Origin: Paragonimus westermani
Taxonomy: Eukaryota > Platyhelminthes > Trematoda > Plagiorchiida > Troglotrematidae
Reading direction: 5' to 3'
Assembly: GCA_008508345.1 (NCBI GenBank)
Contig: QNGE01003694.1
Span: 1-64,000 of the forward strand
DNA length: 64,000 nucleotides
Position numbers and translations under genes: made by a program. The notes beneath the pieces were generated by a model. It had not been told where the DNA came from. It searched no databases and worked only from the letters and a program-made list of their open reading frames with translations. Shown in pieces: positions 12,589 to 23,390 of this stretch. Numbering within the stretch: the first letter of the stretch is position 1; every line of letters starts with the position of its first letter.

Positions 12589-14489
12589 CTTGTAAAACTG
12601 TTCTCACAACACTCGTTCACAATAAATTTTATTCAGCTGATGCGTTCATTTATTTGCGAAGACCCCAAAGGTTTTTCCTGGGTATTCTGTAAACAGAATG
12701 TTCCTTCACGATTCCAATACAAAATTAAGCCCCCGTTTCAATCTCCTCTATGTGCTTATGATGTACATTGGGACATATTGAATCAGTAAGATGCGATAAG
12801 GTAAAACTACTCGTGCATCAATCTAATCTGACTTACCCACCTTCCGTCAGTCTCGATGATTCCGATCGACACACGCACGAGGTAGTTCCCAACAGCTTAT
12901 GTCACGCAATGCAATCCTGAATGCGCGTGAGCAGAGGCAACGGAATTCTCGTCTTGCTAAATTGGCCTATACGTTCTCGTCATGTGTTGTGGGCGTAGGC
13001 GTTAATGTGAAAACTGGCAAAAGTGGTTTCTGCCATTTGCATCCGGAAAAATGTCTCAAATTATACCGCATCTGTGTTTTGTCATGATGTACAAACTGTT
13101 TTCGTGTGATGGTCGCTATCTCTAGGCAAATCGTGTAAGTGTGCATTCCAGTCATCAGTTGACCGTCCATCAGTTGACGGGTAGAGATTATGAGCAAAAT
13201 GTTAATAATCACTCGCAATCATAGATGGCCAACCTACGTTCATTATATCACGGTCCGAATGTTCGATACAATTATTAAATTTTCCCTTACTGGAAATATA
13301 AATATACACGCAGGTTATTATACTCATTCGATCACGTTGAGCTATTTGTGACTGTAAGCTTACTATGGAACACAGTGCTCAACTTTCTTGTAACGGAAGC
13401 AAATGTCTCGCAGTCACTCGCTAACTTGTAATTTGTAGTCAGTCGTTATACCATACTGTCAACTTCGACTCTGTTGATAGAAAGGGCTCAGCGCACGCCA
13501 ATTTCACTCAGAATATGAACACAAATGAATTCACAGTTCACTGATCGCAGTCATTTGGAAGAAGTTGATTTCCTTCTAGGTCCATCAGTGAATGTGTGCA
13601 TGTCAGCAGGCACCTGCATTATTTCAGTCTATGTTTATAATGATGTACAATGTAGTCTCAGCTACAGCTCATCAATAAGCACTTCTCTGTAGACATGAAT
13701 AATTGAAGGTTTGTGCATGAAAACTATTCATTCGTTTAGCAGGAGATGGATGGGTCATCAAATTAATGTGGCCCATTTTAAGTGTGCCTAAAAGTGTGAC
13801 CGCTAACCAAGTTTCAGTTTTCACGTCAGCATTGTATTCGGGATATGTCATTTATACCAGCTGTCAGCTTGGGTGGTTTTCTTATAACTTTGTTGAGACC
13901 AGCAATTGCTCAGTGGCCGACTCTGTGTACTGATTGGCATCGTAGGGAAATTCATCCAGATCAATAGGATGTGCTGTAATACGTCTTTAGTACTCTTCCT
14001 TTGTCGAGTTGTGGTATTTGCTTAAAAATTCACGAATTAGCCTCACAACAAACTCTGAGAATAGGCTTACATATAACTGGGTAGTTGACTGTCGCCACAT
14101 CCGACAAGCGCAATGACGAGGTTTTCAAACCAATAGATTCGTGCTTCTGGAACTTATATGATTAGTGGTGGTTTCAATATATGTTACTTCGACTCGTGTT
14201 AAAAACCCCACCATGTCGTCACACAGATACCAAACCATCAAGGCAGATAAGAGGGAACGTTGTTGGTTTCAGCGGGTTGCATTATTTTCCATCGTGATTT
14301 CAACCTAGTGTGCAGATTATGGCACACATTCTGTTTATCGACACGGATTCACAAATGAATTTTGCGTGGAACTGAGTGCTTTGTTGAAGAAGTAAGCCAC
14401 TAAAATATATTATATAACGAGGCCTGTAAAATGTGCCGTAAATCTGGCTGAATAACTGACAACTTCTTTGAATTTTATCTAACACGAAT

Positions 14490-14920
14490 TTACTCACGAC
14501 CTGTCAGGACGGTCCGGCAATAGTACTGAATGCTGTCGCTCAATCCCAACACGTCTTTACAATTTGTTGCTAGACAAACTGGACACATGAGTGAATGCGA
14601 ACGCAACACATTTTTAAATCCATGAGCAGGCATCTGAAACATCAGTTTCATAGTTTCCAACTGTCCAATCAGTTCAGCCGCGATACTACTGCAGTTGCTA
14701 TAAACAAGCGTATTCATATTGAGTTCGCTGATTTTCATAAATACTTTTCAAAGAACTGCAAGAATTTCTCATCTCTGGAGTAGTCAACTGCAGGTTTTTG
14801 AAATAGTTTACAAACAGTGAGTTGATTACGATCACGTGGTTCGAGAGCATCTCTGGGTACATCCAGAAGGATATGTTGGTTAGTAATTCTGCCCAATGTA
14901 TGAAGACAAACAACCAAGCG
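14490..14920 (-). pseudogene. Candidate broken coding segment inside block A (unrecognised)
   Basis: On the minus strand two protein-like frames meet at an overlapping stop/start (TTATGA) near 14735. The upstream one contains CKLFQKPAVDYSRDEKFL. The downstream one of 82 residues ends with a Cys-rich part, MCPVCLATNCKD, then YYCRTVLTGR, and is followed by GTGAGTAA near 14490, a strong donor match. The equivalent stretch of block B (about 40420-40700) aligns but has no open frame. The cysteine pattern did not lead to a secure family. It is either a decayed exon or chance. Confidence 0.2.
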
Positions 14921-16154
14921 AATTACGCCTTTTTAGGTGTATAATTTTGTTTTCGGAAACCCAGCATTGGATGGATTACGCATAATAATAACCTTCGTTG
15001 TGCTACTGTGCATCACATTAAAATATCTAACACCATAAAGATTAGTGGTGTTTCAGTAAACCGAGTGCAAGTTCATGACGGTGGTACATATATAAATCAA
15101 GAGAGATCGAGAACGTTCAACCGAGGACAGTGATTTCAATGCATCCGACTAATGGAAAATCAAGCCAAGACCAATTCAATGTTGACCGTGCACAAATAGA
15201 GGCTGGCAAATACTATTCATTTGTACATGGGCACCGGCGGAATAGCTTAACCTTGTGAGTGGAAGTAGTCACACCTTGGTAAAATCTTTGCTACACAACT
15301 TTATTGATAACAAAACGCTGGGACTGTTGCAGAGATGTGGCCGTTATACAGAGTTCGTGATCCCTTAATGATAGTCATGTTTTGTCGGCATTTATCATCA
15401 CAGCTAACAATCAGTAGTTAATGTTTGCATTAATTTACTAGAGACCAACTGTTTCTTCTCCATCGAGGCCTATACAAATATCGGGTGTTAGCAAGCGTCT
15501 GAACTTAGTACACACACTTGATTCGCAGTGTTAAGTTTCATTAATGTGAGATTATATGCAATGGAAATTACTATCCAAATTCAAAAACGCGGTGAGTATT
15601 AACAAGTGGATTAAAAGCAGTTTTCACAAAAGAATATCGTCTATTCATTTGGTGGAAAAAACGTGGTGAAAATACTCACTGAAAATGCTACAACTGAAGT
15701 TGAGTGTTTTGAACAAATTCATCCAACTTCAAATTGACACTGATCTGCGAGCTTAGATTTGGTACGATTATCAGAAGAATTTGTTGAGCGATGGAAATTG
15801 CCACTGGGCACGCTTTTCGCCTTTCCCATTCGATAGTGGTAGGAATTGTGTGCAAGAGCTGAGCTGTTGGTAAGTCTCGTAGTCAGATTATCGGTGGAAC
15901 TTAGGTGTCAGCCATCCTAAAATCGCCATCAATGTGTTAGTAAACTAGAGTATATATTTTTCACCGCTTCAGGAATATCTCTTAATTAACACAATATTTT
16001 ACCGGCTAGTTGTACTGGTTGTTCGTCCATCTGAGATTAACATTGTAATTGCTCATTCGTCAGCCTAGCAAGCAAAGACTAGGAGACTGATCAATTCACA
16101 AAACCTAGTGAATGTTTGCATTAGCATTGTGACATTTACAATGTCACTGATGAC

Positions 16155-16265
16155 AAGCTGCAAATGCAAATAATATGAAGCTGAACATCTCTTATGTTTG
16201 ACCGCAGCACTCGCATTGGGACAGACCTTATTGCAGAGGTCTCTTAGAGGGATGTAGAAGACTCT
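16155..16265 (-). mobile_element. Old SINE fragment (block A)
   Basis: This matches the reverse complement of the SINE tail region (compare 11490-11580), heavily diverged. The same fragment lies at the matching place in block B (41700-41800), so this insertion is older than the duplication. Confidence 0.5.
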
Positions 16266-16890
16266 AGTTTTGCATTTATGAAAGCCTGTAGTTAGCGCCT
16301 TTACACAACAAGACTATGTTTACGACGCTATGCACGATTTCTTGAGAGATAATAATGTGCCAATCAGTATAACACTAGACGAATTTATCATACCTGAATG
16401 CTCAACACACATTGGCGTGTGAATTTTAATCCGGCTGAATCAAATATGTGCACTAATGTTTAGTTCTAACAAAACCGAAGCTCGTGCCTGCTAGTCCACT
16501 GTGCTAGCAGCTGGTCTGAAAGTTCCGCCGAATGCGAGGATTGTGGTCACATATGACAGCTTTCTGGTTGGTTTATGGTACTTACCTACTGTCAAATCAT
16601 TGTTGACCGTTCGTCCCGTAAAAGCTGCAGGTAGTACGCTCAATGCGTACCAATGTTGGTACATCGGTAACGTTGCATAACGCAAAGTCTATACTGTTTG
16701 AAAAACTTTATTGTTCCTCGATGATCTCTGTTACGCTATGGGCAGCAAACCGACTTGCAACGCAGTGCACTTAATCCTGTGAGAAGTCCCTGTACTACAA
16801 CTGGTAGCACAATGATTTGGGCTATTAAGCCGGTTCCAATTGCATGAAGGTGACAAACTTTCAAATTATTGGCATCACGCAACGGTTTAT

Positions 16891-18311
16891 AAAATTTGTT
16901 CACCTGCATTGAGGAAATCATTGGAACTGCAACACTGAATCACATTTGCACACTAACTGTTCAGTATAGAATCGATAAGAATAATACAAGGAATACAACG
17001 ATTAGCAAGCATCAGCACAAGCCTGCAGATCCTGTTAGCAGTTACGCCCAATATGACAGGCAAATTCGCAGAACGTCAATTAAAGAATAATGACCTAGTA
17101 GTCAACAACTAATGGGCATTTGCTCAGAAATTTCTGGAGTGATACAGGTTAACTCATGCTACGAAATATAACCATGTTCTTAAAATTGCCCATGATTCGT
17201 TTAGGAGATAACATTCCGACTGCCTTTCAATGGGAGATGTGAGAAATCGTGCACCACACCTCTTGTTTTCTGGTTGGTCTCCATAATTATTGGAAACAAC
17301 GTGCGCGATCATTAATTCATATTGCGCATTAATAGTTACTGCACGCCAGCGCCGCTTGTCTGTCGTCATTGAATACTGAAACATTTGGAACTACGCAGAA
17401 ATTTTTGAGGTGTATTCCATACGAATATACATCTCTTTTTCTAATAAGTGAATTAAGGAAACGACACTACTCAGCATCTCAGCTATCACAGGTGGTCTTC
17501 CTCAGCAATGGTGTAATTGGAATCGGGGCGCACTGTACAACTTTGCTCATCAGAGATTTTGCGATTACAGCGCAACTTTCTAGAACGTGTAGTTGGAATT
17601 GAATTTTCATCTCTGGTAATACTATGCACCGTTACCACCGTCAATTTAATACTGGTGCGCTACACGTAAACCTGGAAATGTGTTTTACATTTATATCATA
17701 CTGAAGTGTACGTTACAGACACCGATGACGTTGTGCAGGAAGATTTCAAGGAAAAATGCTGGTCTCATTTTCTAACTGTATAGTCATACACATCGAGCTT
17801 TATTGCTTGAGGTGTACATGGCATCTTTATAAGGACACATTTTGCAAGAGAAAGACGAACATTTCAGTGGAAACCACTACGTTTTTATGATGCTGACTCT
17901 AGAGTGCGAACTATACTTTTCTGACGTCTGTGGCCTTACTCTTGTGAGCGCCTGCAGGTTCATCGACAAACAAAATCGGTAGGTTCTTCTGACCAAAAAT
18001 CTTATGTTCTGCATTTCAAAGGATATCTTCTACAGACATTGAAGATATTGGTAGTAGTTTGAGAAGGAAGTATTTTGCACATTTTCTGCTATGCAACTAC
18101 AATTCAGAGATACCATGATCAGAACTACATTCTGGTGCTCGATTGCATACAATGAATAGAACTGTCGAAAATAAGCGAGTTAATTGAGCAGACACACTAC
18201 GCTAGCTTAGTGAGGACTGTGAGCGACTAACGTTATTTGACGTCTCCGGTCAGTTTGTTATCGAAAATATAGTTGTTCTGCAACAGCATGGTCACGATAA
18301 TTTTATGATTA
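16891..18311. other. No recognised gene; one diverged hairpin-arm copy
   Basis: Short frames only (up to 77 residues). At 17483-17530 the sequence resembles the left arm of the 12.28-kb hairpin (AGGTGGTCTTCCTCAG versus GGTGGCCTTCCTCAG, followed by similar DNA), so it is probably the same repeat family. Nothing else was identified. Confidence 0.5.
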
Positions 18312-18535
18312 CGTCGCGCCTAATGTGAGGCCAATGGCACAGTGGCCAACACGGCTGCCTCATGAATGGAATGCCCGGAGTTAAAATCCCGGCCGTGGCA
18401 AGGAATTGCGTCACTGACGAGCTCTAACAAGAGCAAAACTCGAGTCTATTGCTTGCCTTCGAAAGAGGCTGGCTAGAGTGTGTATCTGAATGCGAACGCT
18501 GCGATCGAATGTGAGTGATGGCCAACTTGATACGC
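18312..18535 (+). mobile_element. tRNA-derived SINE copy, leader missing
   Basis: It begins inside the family just before the tRNA-like part. It has an A box TGGCACAGTGG at 18335-18345 and a B-box-like GTTAAAATC at 18380-18388. The GGCCGTGGCAAGG stretch, the CTCGAGTCTA stretch and the GTGAGTGATGG tail follow in family order. The copy is diverged and probably inactive. Confidence 0.75.
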
Positions 18536-18949
18536 AGTTTCAGACGGGTAATTGTTTCACCGAACAGAATGTTTTTTCAATTGTGCTATAAACAATGAGT
18601 CGATATCAACTCATACCAATTTATTAAGGTTTTCGTGTGATAAAATAACCATTCCGCTAGTATATTTCTAGGTATGCGCAACCACACTCTCGACTGTGCG
18701 CAGAGAATCTTGAGTACCTTCTCTGTGTGGATATCACAGACCACCCACACACGGCATGTTGAAGCTACAGTTGACTTAGTTTTGGCCAGCCTTGTTCCCC
18801 ACTTGACTCAGATAATAAAGGGGCTAATTACCAACTAAAACCGAAGCCAGCAATCTGTCATTGTACACAGTGATTATGCTACATTGTTTTCCTACAATAT
18901 CGTTTTCGAAACAATTGGTTCACTTGAACAGTTTGAGCAAAGCAGTTGG

Positions 18950-19010
18950 AACACGAAAACTGGTAGATGCAAGCATTTCGTATGGACTCATCAGTACCGA
19001 ATTTACATCA
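18950..19010 (-). ncRNA. Hammerhead ribozyme (type I) of a Penelope-like element
   Basis: On the minus strand the minimal motif spans 18999 to 18961. Stem I is GGTA (18998-18995) with TACC (18965-18962), and it can extend outward through AAA/TTT. The core is CTGATGA (18994-18988). Stem II is GTCCATAC (18987-18980), two pairs closing a four-base loop. GAAA is at 18979-18976. Stem III is formed by ATGC and GCAT around a two-base loop. The cleavage base C17 is at 18966. All invariant core bases of the hammerhead family are present. It starts 78 bases after the PLE stop codon, where hammerheads are known to occur in PLE terminal repeats. The short stem III suggests activity as a dimer. Activity itself is inferred. 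Confidence 0.8.
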
Positions 19011-19077
19011 TGGATGGGCTTTATTATAATAAACAAATTGAGGGGTGTGAAATCAATAAACGGGTTAGGATAAGTCA

Positions 19078-20020
19078 TTAGGTCCATGGAAAGGTCAAGT
19101 TCACGAACAGTTGTTTCTGAACACAGAGAGCTGGGGTGAGTCGATTAATTGTAACTGCTTCAGCAAACCGTAAAAATCTCTGGTTAGAAGGACGAAACAG
19201 TATTATGGATGCACAAGATGGATCGATAGCGTGACCGGTCGTCAGGACGTGTCTAGCGATTCAGGAAACTGGCTGTTTATGCGTTTCAGAAACATTACCA
19301 TTCTCCGATAACACGGACTTCTGTGCCCATTTTGGTAGATGTTCCTTCATTCTGGAGCTCAAGCATCTCTTGGTTCCGCCCGCAGTTACGCTTAAATTTG
19401 TCAAACACAATGCAGAATGGCGCCGATAGGCTGATCTCCTTTGATTGAAGGCACTGATAGCTTCTGAGTCGGAGCGATTACACGGCGTTCAGCTGCATTA
19501 AACGTTCGTTCAATTGAATTTCTTAATTGCTGTATTGTTTGGTGCATGACATAATTACCCCCAGATGGTATGTCTATGTAGACTCTCTTTTCCTCTACAG
19601 TGGCCACCCTTTCGGGTAGTACTTTTTGTTTACTGTGCCTATTTATGAAACTTGTGTTGTAACCATTTGACTGTAGAACAGACGTAATCGGATCTTGTTA
19701 CTCAGAGATGCTCTTGGGCGTACAGATTTGCCTTGTTCGTGTGAACAGAGTATTTACCAGTGATCGTTTTTGTTGGATCGGTGTGGAGCTGCTAAATTTT
19801 AGGTATTGACCTCACCATGTGGGTTCCCGAGCTCTCTCCCCGACGGCTTATTAGGATATCTAGAATTGGCAGGCAGTCGCCGACCTCAACTTCTTAAGTC
19901 ACTTTTAGATTAGAATGACAAATATTTAGACGTTGCATCATGTTATCTTTCATTTGTTTAGATCGACTGAAAATTAATGTCTTCTACGTAACGCTTTGAA
20001 TGTGACTAGTTTTCAAACTC
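19078..20020 (-). mobile_element. Penelope-like element, 3' part (RT end to GIY-YIG), degraded
   Basis: Read on the minus strand from 20020 down, shifting frames give the YxDD region (decayed, followed by TLIFSRSKQM), then NICHSNLKVT, then LPILDILISRR, then LVNTLFTRTRQICTP, then VYIDIPSGGN. A GIY-YIG endonuclease remnant (RCLSSRMKEHLPKWAQKS) comes next, and the conserved C-terminus is TPALCVQKQL...LTFPWT with the stop at 19078-19080. These follow the order of PLE reverse transcriptase plus endonuclease. Several frameshifts and stops make it inactive. Its 5' half lies next to it in opposite orientation, and a hammerhead follows its 3' end. Confidence 0.85.
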
Positions 20021-20039
20021 CGTAGCTAACCCTTGTAAA

Positions 20040-20350
20040 ACAGAAATTTCAGATGCCCTATCAAAGATTTCTTCCAAGTGATCAGTGGCCTACAGAGAAT
20101 CAACCTTGCTAACGAACTGATGTGTTCTATAGATGTTCAATCACTTTTCACAAATGTCCCACTTCCTACAGACATAATGAAGGAAATTTTGCTGATCTGT
20201 ACTGAGAATGTCAGTTTCAGTTTTTTATCAGTCCCACCGTGAAATATACGAAGTAGCTATGGGAAGTCCATTAGGTCCCATCTTAGCGGACTTTTTCATG
20301 TTAAAACTCAAGCAGCAAGTAGCTACGAAATACGCGTATACTCCCCGCAA
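20040..20350 (+). mobile_element. Penelope-like element, inverted 5' part (RT core), degraded
   Basis: The plus strand gives CSIDVQSLFTNVPLPTDI (RT motif with the first catalytic Asp), then ILLICTENVSF. After a frameshift near 20210 it gives EVAMGSPLGPILADFFM and LKLKQQVATK. The match stops just before where YxDD should follow. That missing point is where the minus-strand segment 19078-20020 begins, so both look like halves of one insertion with an inverted 5' end. Confidence 0.8.
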
Positions 20351-21519
20351 CCACCTTCATCCTTGTTCGGGCTGGTCAGACAAGGACAGTCTAAGTGTGG
20401 ATAGTACCGACCACAATTCGTGCTGTGAGTCAACTTATCACCCACCCGACCATCGGTTACATGACGCTGTTTGTGATGGGGGAGTTTATACACCTTTCAC
20501 TTATAAGACTGTTGATTGTGAGCAGACGGGCGTTGAATCGTAAGGCGGATGGGAGTCATTCCGATCTCCGTTGAGACTACCTGTAATTTATGGGTCCAAA
20601 CGAAACCGATCGAGGATTGTCAGTTTGAGAGTCAGCGATCTTTTGATACCGTAGCGCCTGCGAACTAACAGACCGAGGTGGACAGTATCTATCCAGACGA
20701 ACTGAGTGAAAACATGCTATAACACACTTCGGCCTGCAGTCGACTCTCAGCTTCTGCAAGACGGTGTACATTCTTTGGTTCACAAGTAGTCTCTATTGGT
20801 CCACATTGGAGTTCATCCGAAATAACACCCTACCACAACTGTGTAAAACAAAAGCAATCACTCCTGATTGTCAATTTTGCCAAGGCCTGTTACGTTATTT
20901 TGAGAGTGATGAGGATTGGTTGATTTTGAAAGTTGGCCCTACGCTTTGCCATCTCCCCTAAACAAACTACATTACTCATCTTCGTTATTACACCACCTAA
21001 TATCACCGTTTCGCTTAGCCCTATTTAATCCGAGCCTTGTAAATTTCTAACTGCCGAAATTGGACAATTTTCTTTCGTATTTTTTATTGAGTAACTTATG
21101 ATTCCCGTCATTTCTTGATGCATGAAGAGTCGCTTTGCTCTGACCCAGCCGATGACCTCAACCCATTTTACCGTCAACCATTGTTAAGCGGTGCCTGGTT
21201 GTCGATATGTTGTACATGCACCTACTTTGTATGATTCCTGAGGATTTTCACATTCGAGATGAGGTACTCAATCTTAATATTGACTGCAGACTCTCAAGTA
21301 TTGCACTGTGAAAACCTCATGAAAAGTTTAATTTTCATGTTATGATGGATCTGTACGAAATTCTTTTTTGGGTTCTCAAAGAAGCGGTTAGCTTTAAAAA
21401 CTATTATTCAGACTTATCTGACGTACATAAATAGCTATGCTGTCCATAGGTATTAAATAGCAGCACCAAGAACTGAAAACCACTCACATTTCGGCAGAGC
21501 GCGAAATAATAAAACGCTC
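20351..21519. other. No recognised gene
   Basis: Plus-strand frames continue to 20543 and from 20764 to 20961 (65 residues) without recognisable motifs. The minus-strand frame 20577-20783 is also unrecognised. No repeats were seen. Confidence 0.5.
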
Positions 21520-21582
21520 TGATCAAACGCGCCATTTTCGGATGTCATTGGAGTGTAGAACATAATTTTATACAACAGACGC
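21520..21582 (+). repeat. Direct repeat flanking a SINE pair, copy 1
   Basis: About 60 bases (ATCAAACGCG, then a TCATTGGAGTGTA core) recur at 22292-22350 with scattered differences. The two copies bracket the opposed SINE pair. Confidence 0.65.
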
Positions 21583-21584
21583 GT

Positions 21585-21935
21585 TCGCATTCAGATACAC
21601 ACATCAGCCAGCCTTTTTCGAAAACAAGCACTAGACTCGAGTTCCGCTCTCATTAGAGCTCGTCAGTAGTGCATAGCCCTGCCACAGCCGGGATTTGAAC
21701 TCCAGTCATTACAATCATGAGGCAACTGTGTTGACCACTGCGCCACTGACCTCACATAAGGCACGACCGAATTATCAAGCGTGAACGCTCAACCACTTTC
21801 GCTTGTTAGCAATGACCAGTTTGTCCGGTCGTCTCGCGAGGAGACACAGTAACTATCCTGTCAATACCAGTCGATAAACCTGCGATTAGGACTTACGAGA
21901 CATGTCGGGATCACTGATTTCATTGATTCCGGGAA
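21585..21935 (-). mobile_element. tRNA-derived SINE, near-complete copy
   Basis: Reverse complement of the family. The tail begins near 21585, the CTCGAG stretch is at about 21635, GGGATTTGAACTCC (B box on the minus strand) is near 21690, and CCACTGCGCCACTGA (A box) is near 21735. The leader ends near 21935. Order and spacing match 11690-12125 and 51413-51815. Confidence 0.8.
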
Positions 21936-21984
21936 GCGATATTTCAAATTAATGATGAGTTTGAATTTGATGATTCGAATGTCC

Positions 21985-22175
21985 CTCAGGTGATGGCAAT
22001 CAGGCAGTGGTCTACATGGTTGCCTTATTCAAAACGTGACTGGTGTTCAAATGGCGGTCGTGGCAAGAATATGCACTATTTACGACCTTTAATGAGAGCA
22101 AGATTTTCATATTTGTTGCGTCATTTTCGTGGTTTAGCGAAAGAAGCTTTTAAAAGATATACACACTTGGCAAAT
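21985..22175 (+). mobile_element. tRNA-derived SINE, strongly diverged copy
   Basis: CAGTGGTCTACATGGTTGCC, a GTGTTCAAATGG stretch and GGTCGTGGCAAGAATATGCACT occur in the family order, followed by AATGAGAGC. It lies head-to-head with the copy at 21585-21935 and is clearly older than it. Confidence 0.65.
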
Positions 22176-22291
22176 TAGATGGGCTTGGGAGAAGCTATGA
22201 GATTTTCGCACTAGCCGTTTGACCGCCGCCTCAATATTATGCAACCGGTAACTAAAGAGGTTTCCATGGGTCCTTGATCAGTTGCTGGTTT

Positions 22292-22350
22292 TTATCAAAC
22301 GCGTCATATCCGGATAATTCATTGGAGTGTAAAACAGAGTTTTATAAACC
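22292..22350 (+). repeat. Direct repeat flanking a SINE pair, copy 2
   Basis: Partner of 21520-21582: ATCAAACGCGTCAT, then TTCATTGGAGTGTAAAAC and TTTTATAAACCAGA, match it with gaps. Confidence 0.65.
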
Positions 22351-23212
22351 AGAACTATTATTTTGAGGGTCACATCAAGTTTCCGTGCAAAGTTTATACA
22401 ACGTTTCATAATGGTTTTTACGAGAGATGAAATAGTATTTCGTGCACGCATCTTGTTTTCTTGTTGCTTATGCTCCGTGCAGTCATTTACTGTCAACATT
22501 TTAGCCAGATTTACATTGTCAACAGTGGAAACTGTGTGTTAGTGAAACGTAAACCGATATTGATAAGACCAGAGTGTTTCTTGATTTTTTGTGAGTTAAC
22601 CACGCTCAGTGCTTGATGTATTCATCATCCCGGTCAACTAAACATATGTACTGCAGAAATAGTCATCCTAGTCCATGAAATGTAACCAAGATGATGCTGT
22701 TCGTAGATCCTACAACGAGTTCAAAACGCATAAGCCACAGCTTTAGAGCGATCTGATTTGATCCCATTCCTGCCTTCAGCAACGTCCTACGGACCCTCAC
22801 GGAAGAATACTCGTTGTGAATCCCGGACGTCCAGTGGTTGTTCGAGCAACTTTTATCAATATGCTAGATCCACGGTAGTCACGTCTGTAAGTAACGAGCG
22901 TCTATAAATTCTGAACCCGCCGAGCAACCGATTCGGATCCAAAAAGAAAGACGGTCGTATTGGCGAGTTTCTTGTTAACTTAATATTTACAAACAATATG
23001 ATAAACCAAACAGTGGAAGACAGCAACAAACCTCGATATTGAATCCATCATGTACACAAGTATCGAAACTAACGGTTCACGTAAATATGACCGAATGCAA
23101 CAGTCACTTAATGGCGAAGCTGTCAGGCGGAAATGAAACCAGAGTACATATAAACAAAGGTCCGGCAAAAGAGAGTAAGGGAGACAAACTACGCGGAAAC
23201 AAGTTTTACAAG
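22351..23212. other. No recognised gene
   Basis: A 107-residue minus-strand frame (22980-23303) runs into the hairpin and has no known motif. Nothing else was seen. Confidence 0.5.
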
Positions 23213-23390
23213 TAACAGTATCAAGATTAGTACATCCGAACCGTACACAGAACGGATATGCGAAAATATATTGTGCGTTGTGTTGACGTTCATTATCAAG
23301 CAAATCCTTGGTTAAGCCACAACGATAACTCTTTGGTTTTTAACTCGTTGTGGCTTAACCAAGGATTTGCTTGATAACAGTATCAAGATT
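23213..23390. repeat. Perfect 33-bp hairpin with 16-bp flanking direct repeat
   Basis: The arms 23293-23325 and 23345-23377 are exact reverse complements around a 19-base loop. The 16-mer TAACAGTATCAAGATT is present at 23213-23228 and again at 23375-23390, overlapping the end of the right arm. This arrangement fits a replication template switch. No gene function is implied. Confidence 0.9.

Larger units (their letters stand above)
12645..16890 (+). repeat. Diverged 4-kb duplicated block, copy A
   Basis: This block aligns in the same orientation and order with 38465-42395, judged by eye at around 70% identity with small gaps. Anchor matches include the CTCGTGCA stretch at about 12810 versus 38635, the ATGGTCGCTATC stretch at about 13110 versus 38930, and GGCATTTACAATGTCA at about 16130 versus its counterpart near 41655. 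The homology runs across non-coding sequence, so it is a DNA duplication rather than a shared gene. It carries an old SINE fragment in both copies. Confidence 0.8.

Noticed and set aside
14490..14738. Assignment of the Cys-rich segment to the glypican family
   Set aside because: Only the CxxC and YC...G spacing is loosely similar. Flanking residues do not follow the family.
23293..23377. Hairpin as a bacterial-type terminator
   Set aside because: The DNA is eukaryotic, there is no T-tract, and the stem is far longer than a terminator.
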